This document shows positions 17,561-27,260 of a DNA stretch of 64,000 bases, piece by piece. This stretch comes from Mycolicibacterium sp. MU0053. GTDB taxonomy: Bacteria; Actinomycetota; Actinomycetes; Mycobacteriales; Mycobacteriaceae. Position 1 is the stretch's first letter; each line of letters starts with the position of its first letter. Made by a program: the position numbers and the translations under genes. The DNA lies in NCBI RefSeq assembly GCF_963378095.1, contig NZ_OY726397.1:3906001-3970000 (forward strand), in the 5' to 3' direction. The notes beneath the pieces were generated by a model. That model was given only the letters and a program-made list of their open reading frames with translations, was not told the DNA's origin and did not search any database.

Positions 17561-18949
17561 TCAGTGAGCGAAATGCTCCTCGTCGGCGAACCCGCCGACC
17601 CCCACTTTGTCGAGCTTGGCCAGCACTTCCACCAGGTCGTCGCGCAGCGCCCGGGCCAGGTTCGCCGAGAATCCCTCGCGCACCACAATGCGCAGCACGG
17701 CGACATCGGAGGCACCGTCGGGCATCGTGTAGGCCGGCACCTGCCAGCCGTAGCCGCGCAGCAGCGCCGATACGTCGTACACGGTGTACTTGACGTCCGC
17801 CTTCAGCTTGAACGAGAGCACCGGGATCGCCGAGCCGTCGGAGATCACCTCGAACACCTTCAGCGCCGCCACCTCATGCGCCAGCCATTGCGCGGTGTCG
17901 GACAGGCTGCGCATCACCTCGGTGTAGCCGGCGCGACCGAGCCGCAGGAAGTTGTAGTACTGGCCGACGACCTGGTTGCCGGGCCGGGAGAAGTTCAACG
18001 TGAACGTCGGCATGTCGCCGCCGAGATAGTTGACCCGAAACACCAGTTCCTCGGGCAGGTGCTCGGCATTGCGCCACACCACGAAGCCGATGCCTGGATA
18101 GGTCAGGCCGTACTTGTGGCCGCTGACGTTGATCGACACCACCCGCGGCAACCGGAAGTCCCACTCCAGATCGGCGTGCAGGAACGGCACCACGAAGCCG
18201 CCGCTGGCGGCGTCGACATGCACCGGGACGTCCGGGCCGCCCGTACCGGTCAGCGCGTCGAGCGCCGCGCAGATCTCCGCGACGGGTTCCAGTTCGCCGG
18301 TGTAGGTGGTGCCCAGGATCGCCACCACGCCGATGGTGTCCTCGTCGACGGCGGCGGTCACCTGCTCGGGGGTGATCACGTACCGGCCATCCTCCATCGG
18401 CAGGTAGCGGGCCTCCACGTCGAAGTAGCGACAGAATTTCTCCCAGACCACCTGCACGTTGGAACCCATCACCAGGTTGGGGGTGCGGGTCTTCCAGCCG
18501 GTCTTGGGGTCCTCACCCACGCGCTGGCGCCACCGCCACTTCATCGCCAGCCCCGCGAGCATGACGGCCTCGCTGGAGCCCACGGTGGACACCCCGATGG
18601 CGGTCGACGGGTCGTCGTCGCGCAGCCCTTCGGCGTGAAACAGGTCCGCCACCATGCACACGCAGCGCTGTTCGATCGCCGCGGTCACCGGGTACTCGTC
18701 CTTGTCGATCATGTTCTTGTCGAAGGTCTCCGACATCAGCTCGCCGGCCTCCGGATCCATCCAGGTGGTGACGAAGGTGGCGAGGTTGAGCCGCGAGCTG
18801 CCGTCGAGCATCAGCTCGTCGTGGATGTAGCGGTAGGTCTCGTCCGGTGAGGTGGACTCGTCGGGCAGCCGCAGCGCGGGAGTTCGCCACGTCGACGGCC
18901 GTCCGGTGTAGGCGGGCTCCGAGCCGGAGTTACGCGTCATTCTGTGCAT
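17561..18949 (-). CDS. gadB: Glutamate decarboxylase
   Basis: This 462-aa PLP enzyme converts glutamate to GABA while consuming a proton, a route for acid resistance. Landmarks are [20 protein letters not shown] (about 45-64), [15 protein letters not shown], the cofactor aspartate in [14 protein letters not shown] and the Schiff-base lysine in [14 protein letters not shown] (about 280). The start at 18949 (MHRMTRNSG) is preceded by a GAAAGG ribosome-binding site; an ATG at 18940 is the alternative. It overlaps nnr by 20 nt, so both are probably cotranscribed. The order gadB-nnr is as in M. tuberculosis (Rv3432c-Rv3433c). Confidence 0.95.
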   Translation of the reverse strand: MHRMTRNSGSEPAYTGRPSTWRTPALRLPDESTSPDETYRYIHDELMLDGSSRLNLATFVTTWMDPEAGELMSETFDKNMIDKDEYPVTAAIEQRCVCMVADLFHAEGLRDDDPSTAIGVSTVGSSEAVMLAGLAMKWRWRQRVGEDPKTGWKTRTPNLVMGSNVQVVWEKFCRYFDVEARYLPMEDGRYVITPEQVTAAVDEDTIGVVAILGTTYTGELEPVAEICAALDALTGTGGPDVPVHVDAASGGFVVPFLHADLEWDFRLPRVVSINVSGHKYGLTYPGIGFVVWRNAEHLPEELVFRVNYLGGDMPTFTLNFSRPGNQVVGQYYNFLRLGRAGYTEVMRSLSDTAQWLAHEVAALKVFEVISDGSAIPVLSFKLKADVKYTVYDVSALLRGYGWQVPAYTMPDGASDVAVLRIVVREGFSANLARALRDDLVEVLAKLDKVGVGGFADEEHFAH

Positions 18950-20375
18950 GAGGACCTTTCTGCAGGATGGAACCGAGTGCGGTGCGCAGGTGCGCGAGAA
19001 TGCGGGACGCTGAGATCGGTACCGGCGCCGGGCCGGGCTCGGCCGCGGCGAGCGCGGCGGCACGGGTGTGGACAAAGGCTCCGGCGGCCGCGGCCTCTGC
19101 GGCGGGCAGGCCGGCAGCCAGCAGCGCGCCCAACACCCCGGAGAGTACATCGCCGGAACCTGCGGTGGCGGCCCAGGATTCGCCGGCCGGATTCAGGTAT
19201 ACCGGACCGCCGGGCGCGGCGATCACGGTGACGTTGCCCTTCAGCAGCACCGTCGCGCCGGTGTCGTCGGCCAGCGCACGCACCGCCGCGACGCGGTCCT
19301 GGGCCGGCGGCGCCCCGGCCAGGCGCTCGAACTCGCCGGCATGGGGGGTCAGCAGCGTCGGTGCGGTGCGCGCCCGCAGCCCATCGCGGCGCCGGGCCAG
19401 GACGGTCAGTCCGTCGGCGTCCACCAGCACCGGCACATCGCTGCCCAGCGCGAACGCCAGGGCCTGCTCGGCGGCATCGTCGACGCCCAGACCCGGTCCG
19501 ACGACCCACGCCTGGACCCGGCCGGCCTGCTGCGGGTCGGGCGCAGCCACCACCTCGGGCCAGTGCGAAACCACCTCGGCGGCAGCACTTCCCGCGTACC
19601 GGACCATGCCCGAGTGGGTGGCGACCGCGGCACCCGCGCACAGGATCGCCGCCCCGGGATAGCGATCGGAGCCGGCCAGCACCCCGGTCACCCCCTGGGT
19701 GTACTTGTCGTCGCGACGGCCCGGGACCGGCCAGCATGCGGCGACGTCGGTGGCCTCGAACTCGCGCACCTCGGTGTCGGGCAGCGCCAAGCCGATGTCG
19801 ACGAGTTCGACGCGGCCACAGTCGGCCAGCGCGTGCACGGGCTTGCGCCCGCCGAAGGTGACGGTCAGGTCGGCCCGCACCGCGGGACCGGTGCGGGCCC
19901 CGGTGTGCACGTCGATGCCGCTGGGGATGTCCACGGCGACCACGGGGGCCTCGGTGCGTGCGAAGATCTCGGCCGCCTCGGGCCGCAGCGGGCCGCGCCC
20001 CGATATGCCCACGACACCGTCGATCACCAGATGGGTTGCCGGGGAGATGGTTTGCACCACCCTTCCGCCCGCGCGCCGAAACGCCGCCAACGCCGCAGGA
20101 TGAGTGCGGTCCGGGCGCAGCAGGACGGCGTCGGCGGCCGCGCCGCGGCGACGCAGGAACGCCGCGGCCCACAGCGCGTCGCCGCCGTTGTCGCCGGAAC
20201 CGACCACCGCGCACACCCGGCGCCCGAAGATTCCGCCGGTGCGGGCGATGAGTTCGCGGGCGATCGCGGTGGCCAAACCGTAGGCGGCCCGGCGCATCAG
20301 CGCACCCTCGGGCAGCGCTGCGAGGAGGGGGGCTTCGGCGGCGCGAATCGCGTCGGCGGTGAAGTAGTACCGCAT
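18930..20375 (-). CDS. nnr: Bifunctional NAD(P)HX epimerase / ADP- or ATP-dependent dehydratase
   Basis: This 481-aa metabolite-repair enzyme has an N-terminal YjeF_N epimerase domain (about 1-215; VVGSGDNGGDALWAA, VVDGVVGISGRGPLR-like region, VAVDIPSGID) and a C-terminal YjeF_C dehydratase domain (about 225-475; VVGPGLGVDD, LLTPHAGEFERL, VLLKGNVTVI and AGSGDVLSGVLGALLA). Together they repair hydrated NAD(P)H. The start MRYYFTADAIRAAE at 20375 is supported by a TAACGT -10 box ending 7 nt upstream (leaderless). A longer frame to 20429 would cross that promoter. Its order with gadB matches Rv3433c. Confidence 0.93.
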   Translation of the reverse strand: MRYYFTADAIRAAEAPLLAALPEGALMRRAAYGLATAIARELIARTGGIFGRRVCAVVGSGDNGGDALWAAAFLRRRGAAADAVLLRPDRTHPAALAAFRRAGGRVVQTISPATHLVIDGVVGISGRGPLRPEAAEIFARTEAPVVAVDIPSGIDVHTGARTGPAVRADLTVTFGGRKPVHALADCGRVELVDIGLALPDTEVREFEATDVAACWPVPGRRDDKYTQGVTGVLAGSDRYPGAAILCAGAAVATHSGMVRYAGSAAAEVVSHWPEVVAAPDPQQAGRVQAWVVGPGLGVDDAAEQALAFALGSDVPVLVDADGLTVLARRRDGLRARTAPTLLTPHAGEFERLAGAPPAQDRVAAVRALADDTGATVLLKGNVTVIAAPGGPVYLNPAGESWAATAGSGDVLSGVLGALLAAGLPAAEAAAAGAFVHTRAAALAAAEPGPAPVPISASRILAHLRTALGSILQKGPHAQNDA

Positions 20376-20382
20376 CGAACAC

Positions 20383-20388
20383 ACGTTA
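20383..20388 (-). promoter_or_regulatory. -10 box of leaderless nnr
   Basis: TAACGT on the minus strand ends 7 nt before the nnr ATG at 20375. No Shine-Dalgarno sequence is present, so the mRNA is probably leaderless. The spacer of about 30 bp to the divergent gene at 20407 is shared. Confidence 0.55.
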
Positions 20389-20406
20389 CGTGGGTATCTC
20401 TGGAAC

Positions 20407-20778
20407 ATGCGAGATTCAGAACTCACCAACGAACTGCTCGAATTCGAACATGCCGGCTGGAAGTCGCTGTGCGACGGCAGCGGCGACGCCTTTTACGGCA
20501 ACATGATGACCGACGCCGCGGTGATGGTGCTGGCCAACGGAGCGGTGCTGGACCGCGACGCGGTCACCGCGGCGCTCGGTCAGTCGCCGCCCTGGGCGCG
20601 CTACGAGATCTCCGAGGTCCGACTCATCGAGATCGCGCCCGACACGGCCGCCCTGGTCTACACCGGAACCGGCTGGCGCGACGACACCGAACCGTTCGTC
20701 GGCGCCATGTCCTCGGTGTACCACCGCGGCCCGGACGGCTGGAAGCTGATGCTGTACCAGCAGTCAGCCAAGGGCTGA
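20407..20778 (+). CDS. Small NTF2-like (DUF4440/SnoaL) protein
   Basis: This 123-aa protein shows the NTF2-fold pattern: helix ELLEFEHAGWKSLCDGSGDAFY, then strands AVMVLANGAVLDR, YEISEVRLIEIAPDTAALVYT and a final SSVYHRGPDGWKLMLYQQ. DUF4440 proteins are often steroid-isomerase-like or detoxification proteins; no function can be assigned from sequence. It is divergent from nnr, with its ATG only 31 bases from the nnr start, and its 3' end overlaps the convergent hydrolase by 15 nt. Confidence 0.75.
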   Translation: MRDSELTNELLEFEHAGWKSLCDGSGDAFYGNMMTDAAVMVLANGAVLDRDAVTAALGQSPPWARYEISEVRLIEIAPDTAALVYTGTGWRDDTEPFVGAMSSVYHRGPDGWKLMLYQQSAKG

Positions 20779-21684
20779 ATCCCAGAACGCGGATGCCACC
20801 TCCGCGATCTTCTCCGGGTATTCGCCGTTGATCGCGTGCGAGGCCGTAGGCCACAGCTCGACCTGGCTGTGGCGCAGGAGCTTTCGTGCGTTTTCGGTGG
20901 CGCGGTGCGCATTGAGCATCACGCTGCGACCCGCGATGAACGCCAACACCGGAACCTCGAGGGATCTCAGTTGTTGCTCGGTGAACCGCCGGGGCATGGC
21001 GGAGCGCAGCACGAAGTTCTTCGCGCCGGCCGCGATCAGCGACGCCACCGGTTCGGCTTCCTCGAGGTCCACCCCGCCGGAGATCCAGCGCAATGTCCGG
21101 CGCCGCAAGGACTCGGGCACCCCCGGCAGGTACATCGCCATCGAGGCCAGGACGGTTGTGACCGGCAACCGGTCGAACGTCAGGACCGCATCCAGCAGTG
21201 TCAGCGAGGCCACCCGGCCCGGACGGTGCACCGCGGCGTTGGTGGCCGTCCAACCCCCGATCGATACGCCGAGCAGATGCGCGCGGTGCACGCCGAGCCC
21301 GGCGAGTGTCTCGTCCAGCCACTGCGCCTGATCTTCGGCCCCGGCGATGCGACGGGTCTGCACCGACAGTCCCGCCTCGCCGAGCAGATCGAGGCAATAG
21401 ACGGTGCGGCGGTTGCGCAGCGGTTCCAGGTTGACCCCGTACATCGGGGTGGACGCGTTGCGCCCGGGCAGCAGCAACACGGGCGCGCCGGCCGGACCGT
21501 CGAACCGGTAGACCCGCACGGTCCCGAAGGTTGTCGGGATGTCACTCGAGGTGTACGGCGGTAGTCGCGCCATGCCGGACCGATAGGCCCGGAGATACTC
21601 GGCGAACGCCGCGGCGCTGCGGAAATAACCGACGTCGCGGTGCCGCCCGATGTTGACGGGTGGAACAGCGAACGCGGCCGGCAT
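20764..21684 (-). CDS. Alpha/beta hydrolase coupled to glmS
   Basis: This 306-aa protein has an alpha/beta hydrolase core: LLLPGRNASTPMYG (oxyanion region), the nucleophile elbow LLGVSIGGWTATN (about 135-147), the aspartate strand LDAVLTFD and the terminal histidine in WPTASHAINGEYPEK. It resembles carboxylesterase or haloperoxidase-like serine hydrolases; substrate is unknown. The ATG overlaps the glmS stop by one base (TAATG), so it is translated from the glmS transcript. There is no signal peptide. Confidence 0.83.
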   Translation of the reverse strand: MPAAFAVPPVNIGRHRDVGYFRSAAAFAEYLRAYRSGMARLPPYTSSDIPTTFGTVRVYRFDGPAGAPVLLLPGRNASTPMYGVNLEPLRNRRTVYCLDLLGEAGLSVQTRRIAGAEDQAQWLDETLAGLGVHRAHLLGVSIGGWTATNAAVHRPGRVASLTLLDAVLTFDRLPVTTVLASMAMYLPGVPESLRRRTLRWISGGVDLEEAEPVASLIAAGAKNFVLRSAMPRRFTEQQLRSLEVPVLAFIAGRSVMLNAHRATENARKLLRHSQVELWPTASHAINGEYPEKIAEVASAFWDSALG

Positions 21685-23552
21685 TACTCGACGGTCACCG
21701 ACTTGGCGAGGTTGCGCGGCTTGTCGACGTCGTATCCCCGGGCCTGCGCCACCGCGGCGGCGAACACCTGCATCGGGATGGTCGACAGCAGCGGCTGGTA
21801 AAGCGTTGGCACGGCGGGCATTTCGATCAGGTGGTCGGCGTAGGGCCGCACCGTCTCGTCGCCCTCCTCGGCGATCACCACGGTCACCGCCCCGCGCGCC
21901 TGGATCTCGCGGATGTTGGACATCAACTTGGCGTGCAGCACCGCCGCACCCTTCGGGGAGGGCATCACGACGATCACCGGCAGCCCGTCTTCGATCAGGG
22001 CGATCGGTCCGTGCTTGAGCTCACCGGCGGCAAAGCCCTCGGCGTGCATGTAGGCCAGTTCCTTGAGCTTGAGCGCGCCCTCCAGCGCCACCGGGTAGCC
22101 GACATGGCGACCGAGGAACAGCACCGTCGGGGAGGCCGCGAAGCGCGCCGCGATCGCCGCCACGGCGTCCATCCGGGTGAGCACCTCGGCCACCAGCGCG
22201 GGCATGGCCTCCAACTCGTGATATTCGCGTGCCACCTCGTCGGCGTACTTGGTGCCGCGGGCCTGTGCCAGCGCCAGGCCGACGAGGTAGTTCGCGGTGA
22301 TTTGCGCCAGGAACGTCTTGGTGGACGCGACGCCGATCTCCGGCCCGGCCCGGGTGTAGAGCACCGCGTCGCATTCGCGGGGGATCTGGCTGCCGTTGGT
22401 GTTGCAGATCGCCAGGACCTTGGCCTTCTGGTCCTTCGCGTGGCGCACCGCCTCGAGCGTGTCGGCCGTTTCACCGGACTGCGAGATGGCGATCACCAGC
22501 GTGCTGCGATCCAGCACGGGGTCGCGGTACCGGAACTCGCTGGCCAGTTCCACCTCGACCGGCAGCCGGGTCCAGTGCTCGATGGCGTACTTGGCCAGCA
22601 TCCCGGAGTGGTAGGCCGTGCCGCATGCCACGATGAAGACCTTGTCGACCTCGCGCAGTTCCTGATCGCTCATCCGCTGCTCGTCGAGCACGATGCGGCC
22701 GTCGACGAAGTGGCCCAGCAGGGTGTCCGCCACCGCTTGGGGCTGCTCGGCGATCTCCTTGAGCATGAAGTACTCGTAGCCACCCTTTTCGGCGGCCGAC
22801 AGATCCCAGTCGATCTGGAATTCCCGAGCACTGGCGGCGTCGTCCACGCCGGCGAAGTCCGTGATCCGGTAGCCGTCGGCGGTGATCACCACGGCCTGGT
22901 CCTGGCCGAGTTCCACCGCGTGGCGGGTGTGCTCGATGAACGCCGCGACGTCGGAGCCGACGAACATCTCGCCCTCGCCGATGCCGACCACCAGCGGGGT
23001 GGACCGGCGGGCGGCCACGATGGTGCCGGGCTCGTCGGCGTGCGCGAACACCAGCGTGAAGTGGCCTTCCAGGCGGCCCAGCACGGCGTACACCGAGGCC
23101 ACGAAGTCACCCGCGGTCGCGCCCTCCTTGTAGGCCCGCGCCACCAGGTGCACGGCCACCTCGGTGTCGGTGTCGCTGGCGAACTCGACGCCGGCCGATT
23201 CCAGCTCGGCGCGCAGGCCCGCGAAGTTCTCGATGATGCCGTTGTGGACGACGGCCAGCTTGCCGGCGGCGTCGCGGTGCGGGTGGGCGTTGCGGTCGGT
23301 GGGACGGCCGTGCGTCGCCCACCGGGTATGTCCCATCCCGGCGGTGCCGGCCAGCGCGTCGTCGTCGGTCTCGGCCAGCGCTTGTTCGAGGTTGGCCAGG
23401 CGCCCGGCGCGCCGACGGACCGTCATCTGGCCATCACCGGCGAGCAAGGCGATGCCCGCGGAGTCATAGCCCCGGTATTCCATCCGACGCAGGGCGTCGA
23501 TCACGACACCGCGGGCGGGACGGTGCCCGACATAACCGACGATTCCGCACAT
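21684..23552 (-). CDS. glmS: Glutamine-fructose-6-phosphate aminotransferase (isomerizing)
   Basis: This 622-aa enzyme makes glucosamine 6-phosphate, the first step to UDP-GlcNAc for peptidoglycan. MCGIVGYVGHRPARG at the start carries the N-terminal nucleophile Cys after Met removal; the glutaminase domain (about 1-235) has MGHTRWATHGRP. Two SIS sugar-isomerase domains follow (CGTAYHSGMLAKY, ISQSGETADTLEA near 350; LFLGRHVGYPVALEGALKLKE near 490) and the end is DKPRNLAKSVTVE. The ATG at 23552 is fixed by the Cys2; a TACTCT box 8 nt upstream suggests a very short or absent leader. No glmS ribozyme is seen. glmM lies 6 kb further right. Confidence 0.97.
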   Translation of the reverse strand: MCGIVGYVGHRPARGVVIDALRRMEYRGYDSAGIALLAGDGQMTVRRRAGRLANLEQALAETDDDALAGTAGMGHTRWATHGRPTDRNAHPHRDAAGKLAVVHNGIIENFAGLRAELESAGVEFASDTDTEVAVHLVARAYKEGATAGDFVASVYAVLGRLEGHFTLVFAHADEPGTIVAARRSTPLVVGIGEGEMFVGSDVAAFIEHTRHAVELGQDQAVVITADGYRITDFAGVDDAASAREFQIDWDLSAAEKGGYEYFMLKEIAEQPQAVADTLLGHFVDGRIVLDEQRMSDQELREVDKVFIVACGTAYHSGMLAKYAIEHWTRLPVEVELASEFRYRDPVLDRSTLVIAISQSGETADTLEAVRHAKDQKAKVLAICNTNGSQIPRECDAVLYTRAGPEIGVASTKTFLAQITANYLVGLALAQARGTKYADEVAREYHELEAMPALVAEVLTRMDAVAAIAARFAASPTVLFLGRHVGYPVALEGALKLKELAYMHAEGFAAGELKHGPIALIEDGLPVIVVMPSPKGAAVLHAKLMSNIREIQARGAVTVVIAEEGDETVRPYADHLIEMPAVPTLYQPLLSTIPMQVFAAAVAQARGYDVDKPRNLAKSVTVE

Positions 23553-23618
23553 GACTATCGAGAGTAGTGGAGAGCGCCGCCGGAGCCCTTGTCGACGGAT
23601 GTGAGTTAACGTCATCGG

Positions 23619-24461
23619 GTGGCCAGTATCAAGAAGCTCGTGTCAACGCTGAGCCGGCGGGGCCCGCACCCCGTTTTGCGTGGTGACCTGGCCTTTGCCG
23701 GTCTGCCCGGCGTGGTCTACACCCCGGCGACGGGATTCAATCTGCCTGCGGTGGCCTTCGCCCACGATTGGGTCACAGCCGCCGACCGCTACGTCGGCAC
23801 GCTGGAACACCTGGCCTCCTGGGGCATCGTGGCCGCGGCGCCGGACACCGAACGCGGTTTGGCGCCCTCGGTCCTCAACCTCGGCTTCGACCTGGGCACC
23901 ACCCTCGACATCGTCAGCGGCGTGCGGTTGGGCCCAGGGCAGATCAGCGTGCATCCGGGCAAGCTGGGCGTGGCCGGCCACGGCTTCGGGGCCGGGGCGG
24001 CGGTCTTCGCCGCGGCCGGGATGGCGGACCGGGTGCGGGTGGCGGCGGCGATCTTCCCGTCGATCACCAAACCGGCGGCCACCGAGCCCGCAGCGGCCCT
24101 GAAGGTGCCCGGGGTGGTGTTCACCGCCCCCCGCGACGGCACCGACTTGCGGTCCAACGCGCTGGAGCTGGCCCGCGCCTGGCCGTCGGCGACGCTGCAC
24201 ATAGTGAGCAAGGCCGAATCGACCGGGCTCGCCGAGGGGCGCACACTCGCGAAGTTCATCGGTGCCGGTGGTTCGGATCGACGCACCCAGAAGTCGGTGC
24301 GCGCGCTGTTGACCGGCTTCCTGCTGTTCGCGCTCACCGGGGACAAGAAGTACCAGGAGTTCGCCAAGCCACAGGACCGGCTGCCCGGGACCGACGAGCT
24401 GCCGGCGGAGTTGGTGCCCGCTTCGACCGAGGAGCGGGTGGTGGCGCTACTGCGGAGGTGA
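23619..24461 (+). CDS. Rv3438-like alpha/beta-hydrolase fold protein
   Basis: This 280-aa protein has a dienelactone-hydrolase-like core (LPAVAFAHDWVTAADRY, LASWGIVAAAPDTERG, then GVAGHGFGAGAAVFAAA). The nucleophile position in the elbow GHGFGAG is Gly/Phe rather than Ser or Cys, so it is probably not an active serine hydrolase. The C-terminal part (TQKSVRALLTGFLLFALTGDKKY) is typical of the mycobacterial family. A TAACGT -10 box 6 nt upstream of the GTG indicates a leaderless mRNA and fixes the start. It is divergent from glmS, as Rv3438 is near glmS in M. tuberculosis. Confidence 0.78.
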   Translation: MASIKKLVSTLSRRGPHPVLRGDLAFAGLPGVVYTPATGFNLPAVAFAHDWVTAADRYVGTLEHLASWGIVAAAPDTERGLAPSVLNLGFDLGTTLDIVSGVRLGPGQISVHPGKLGVAGHGFGAGAAVFAAAGMADRVRVAAAIFPSITKPAATEPAAALKVPGVVFTAPRDGTDLRSNALELARAWPSATLHIVSKAESTGLAEGRTLAKFIGAGGSDRRTQKSVRALLTGFLLFALTGDKKYQEFAKPQDRLPGTDELPAELVPASTEERVVALLRR

Positions 24462-24569
24462 GCCGGGCGGTTCAGGCCTCCAGCGTGCCCAACGTGGTTC
24501 CCACCGGATAGGTCGCGTCGGCTTCGACGGCGGTACCGGAAAGTGGTGGCCGCCAAGGGTGTTCCGGCC

Positions 24570-25214
24570 TTACCGGTTGGTCGGCGGATCTGCGCCGGGT
24601 TTGAGCAACAGGGTGTCGATGAGCTGGGTCATGCGGTCCATGGCGGCGGGGTCGGTGGATGCCGCCGCGTGGGCGAAGCCGTCGACGATCGCATTGATCA
24701 TCCCGGCCACCTCGGCCGGATCCAGATCGGCCGGGATCAAACCGCCCGCCTGCCCGGTACGCACCGCACCCGTGAGGGCATCGGCCATGATCGTGGCCTG
24801 CTTGGCGAAGGCCTCGGTGAGTTCCTCGTGCCGGCGCGCGTCGATCGGCGCGGTGGCCACGAAGCCCGCCAATTCGGGCGACTCGTGGTTGATCCGCATC
24901 GACTCGCTCAGCACGGCGCGCAGTAGCCCGTGCACGGTGTGCGCGCCAGACATCACCTCCGACGATCGCGCGATGATGTTGCCGTAGACGTCGTCGCAGA
25001 CGGCGTCGAATAGTTTGCGTTTGGTGCCGAAGTGGTAGTACACCGACCCGGCGGTCACGCCCGCCATGTCGGCGATCAGATTGTTGGTGGCCGGACCGTA
25101 GCCGTACTGCGCGAAGCATCGGCAGGCCGCATCGATCACACGCTGGCGGGTGTCGACGCTGTCGATGCCGGCCGGACGGCCCGGCCCCGGCCTGGTCACC
25201 TTGTTCTCACTCAC
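24570..25214 (-). CDS. TetR-family transcriptional regulator
   Basis: This 214-aa regulator has an N-terminal TetR helix-turn-helix (about 15-65: RQRVIDAACRCFAQYGYG, ADMAGVTAGSVYYHFGTKRKLF) and a ligand-binding helical C-terminal domain. The GTG at 25214 (MSENKVTRPGPGRP) places the HTH near the N-terminus as usual. It is divergent from the carotenoid oxygenase gene. A leftward TTGACT/TAATAG promoter about 350 bases upstream contains an ATTGG-TCCA-CCAAT inverted repeat, and a related palindrome precedes the LLM gene, so it probably controls itself and the oxygenase/LLM genes. Confidence 0.88.
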   Translation of the reverse strand: MSENKVTRPGPGRPAGIDSVDTRQRVIDAACRCFAQYGYGPATNNLIADMAGVTAGSVYYHFGTKRKLFDAVCDDVYGNIIARSSEVMSGAHTVHGLLRAVLSESMRINHESPELAGFVATAPIDARRHEELTEAFAKQATIMADALTGAVRTGQAGGLIPADLDPAEVAGMINAIVDGFAHAAASTDPAAMDRMTQLIDTLLLKPGADPPTNR

Positions 25215-25772
25215 CCCACAATCATCGCGCACCAGCGCAAGGGTGGGGACGACCGCGTCAGCGGCCAAGATAGCCACCAAGGTCTTGATGGGACTGCCGA
25301 ATCCGGATCTCCTGGTATTCGCCTGCATCACAACGGGTTTCCTCATCGACTTCACCCCCTGGGTCCGCGGCAGGTTAGCCCGGCCCGCTGGAACACCACG
25401 CACCGCCCGACTGCCCCTCGGGCGGTGATCATCCGGCTGAAGCCATGCAATCCGCCGTGCCCAGTAGACGTCGTACTGCGTGTTGGAGTCGATTCACCTT
25501 GGCGTCCTCGGCGTCGAAGCCTTGGCGCCAGAGCGTGGGATATGATCCACCTCGCTATTATATTGGTCCACCAATTAGTCAAACCCCCGCCACGAATAGC
25601 TGGGAGCCCCAGCGTTGATCACCGCCGCAACCGAGCCGAACGCCTATCAGGTCGGGGCGTGCGACCCGCTTGGATCCGGCCACCATGCAAGCTCGACACC
25701 CGTGGCGTGCAAGGCGGCAGCGAAAGTGTTCGACCGGGGTTCGACCAGCCGACTGAGCCAGCTAGGAATGCC
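25215..25772. promoter_or_regulatory. Divergent region between tetR and the carotenoid oxygenase gene
   Basis: This 558-base stretch holds the tetR promoter and operator (25555-25582) and the start region of the oxygenase gene (ribosome-binding site AGGAA shortly before the GTG at 25773). The 330 bases between the tetR start and its promoter form a long untranslated leader or carry a second promoter that I cannot identify. Short frames inside it show no recognisable protein. Confidence 0.5.
25555..25582 (-). promoter_or_regulatory. tetR promoter with operator-like inverted repeat
   Basis: On the minus strand TTGACT (25582-25577) and TAATAG (25560-25555) are 16 bp apart, and ATTGG-TCCA-CCAAT (25562-25575) lies between them, where a TetR dimer would block polymerase. 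The half-site CCACCAA is shared with the palindrome at 27259-27274 before the LLM gene. Confidence 0.5.
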
Positions 25773-27197
25773 GTGACAAGTCCCAGCATGTCCGCCTACG
25801 AGCCGCTGTACGCCGAACACGACTACACCATCGAGGATTTCGAGGGGGCGCTGCCCGAGGAGTTGCGCGGCACCCTCTACCGCAACGGTCCAGGCAAGCT
25901 CGAGGCCGGCGGCCAAGCGTTGGGTCACCTCTTCGACGGCGACGGGATGCTGTCGATGTTCGCCATCGCCGACGGCACCGTGCGGTTCCGGAACCGCTAC
26001 ATCAAGACCAAGCACTACCGGAAGTCGCTGGGCTCCGGTGGCGCGCCCTATCGCGCGCTGGGGACCATGCGCCCGGGCGGGGTGCTGGCCAACGCGTTGC
26101 GCTTCCCGGCCAACGTCGCCAACACCGGAGTCGTCACGCATGCGGGCAAGTTGTTGGCGTTGTGGGAGGGCGGCCGGCCCACCGAAGTCGACCCGGACAC
26201 CCTCGACACTGTCGGACTGCACGACTTCGACGGCGGCCTCAAGTGGCTCGGCGCGTTCTCCGCGCATCCCAAATGGGATCCGGACACCGGCGACATGTTC
26301 AACTTCGGCATGGCGATGGCGCCGATCCCGAAGCTGATCTGCTATCGCGTCGATCCACGCGGCCGACTGCACCGACTGGGCGAACTCAGGCTGCCCTCGC
26401 CGATGTTCAATCATGATGTGGGCCTGACCGCGCGGCACATGGTGTTCGTGATCCCCCCGCTGGTGTTCCCGCTGGGCAAGTTCCTGGGTTCGGGCCTGGG
26501 GTTGCGCAACTACATCGATGCCATCGAGTACGACGCCAGCCAGGGCACGATGATCGCACTGGTGCCCCGCGACGGCGGCAAACCCGTGGTGTTGCAGACG
26601 GATTCGTCCCTGCACCTGCACCTGTCCAACGCCTACGAACAGGGCGATGACACCGTGGTCGAGCTGGTCAACTATCACGCCACCTGGGAGCAGCTCAACG
26701 GCCAGTTGTCCGCGGTGCAGAACCTGGTCGAGACGTCGACCATGCCCTACGGCGGGACGCTCAGCCGGGTCCGGATCACACCGGCCGGGACCGTCAGGAC
26801 CGAGCAGATCTGCGACCTCAGCGGGGAGTTCCCCACCTTCAACCTGAAGCACACCACGCTGCAGAACCGCTACACCTACCTGTCGGCCGGCGCCGACGGC
26901 AGCGTCTACCCCAATTCCATTGCAAAGGTCGACAACTCGACGGGCAAGGAGTCCATCCACCACCTGCCCGACGGGCAGCTGCCGCACGAGGCCATCTTCG
27001 CCCCGCGCCCCGGCGGCACCGACGAGGACGACGGCTGGCTGCTGGTGGCCACCCAGGACGGGATCAACAACGTCGCGAGCCTGGTGGTGCTGGACGCCAA
27101 GGCTGTCGAGGCCGACCCGATCTACGTCGGCAGGCTGCGCCACCACCTGCCGCTGACGTTCCACGGCAGCTTCACGCCGCGGGTTGCTACTGGGTAA
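25773..27197 (+). CDS. Carotenoid oxygenase (RPE65 family)
   Basis: This 474-aa non-haem iron oxygenase belongs to the carotenoid/stilbene cleavage family (seven-bladed propeller). The N-terminal FEGALPEELRGTLYRNGPG and GHLFDGDGMLSMF are family signatures. Four iron-binding histidines are in FSAHPKWDPDTGD (about 166), FNHDVGLT (about 213), HLHLSNAYE (about 283) and LTFHGSFTP (about 465, near the end). It would cleave a double bond of an apocarotenoid, stilbene or lignin-type substrate. The GTG at 25773 follows an AGGAA site; an in-frame ATG at 25788 is the alternative. It is followed by the LLM oxidoreductase and is divergent from tetR. Confidence 0.92.
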   Translation: MTSPSMSAYEPLYAEHDYTIEDFEGALPEELRGTLYRNGPGKLEAGGQALGHLFDGDGMLSMFAIADGTVRFRNRYIKTKHYRKSLGSGGAPYRALGTMRPGGVLANALRFPANVANTGVVTHAGKLLALWEGGRPTEVDPDTLDTVGLHDFDGGLKWLGAFSAHPKWDPDTGDMFNFGMAMAPIPKLICYRVDPRGRLHRLGELRLPSPMFNHDVGLTARHMVFVIPPLVFPLGKFLGSGLGLRNYIDAIEYDASQGTMIALVPRDGGKPVVLQTDSSLHLHLSNAYEQGDDTVVELVNYHATWEQLNGQLSAVQNLVETSTMPYGGTLSRVRITPAGTVRTEQICDLSGEFPTFNLKHTTLQNRYTYLSAGADGSVYPNSIAKVDNSTGKESIHHLPDGQLPHEAIFAPRPGGTDEDDGWLLVATQDGINNVASLVVLDAKAVEADPIYVGRLRHHLPLTFHGSFTPRVATG

Positions 27198-27260
27198 TCG
27201 GGCGGAACACCTCGCTACCAACTGGCCGGCCATGGTGGCGCGGGTCTGCTCGGCTAGCCC

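Noticed and set aside
21660..23567. Plus-strand frame opposite glmS
   Set aside because: Antisense shadow of glmS with no domain signature.
24472..24569. Minus-strand frame end reading GTAVEADATYPVGTTLGTLEA before a stop, downstream of tetR
   Set aside because: It looks somewhat protein-like and might be a gene remnant, but it is too short and matches no family that I can name.
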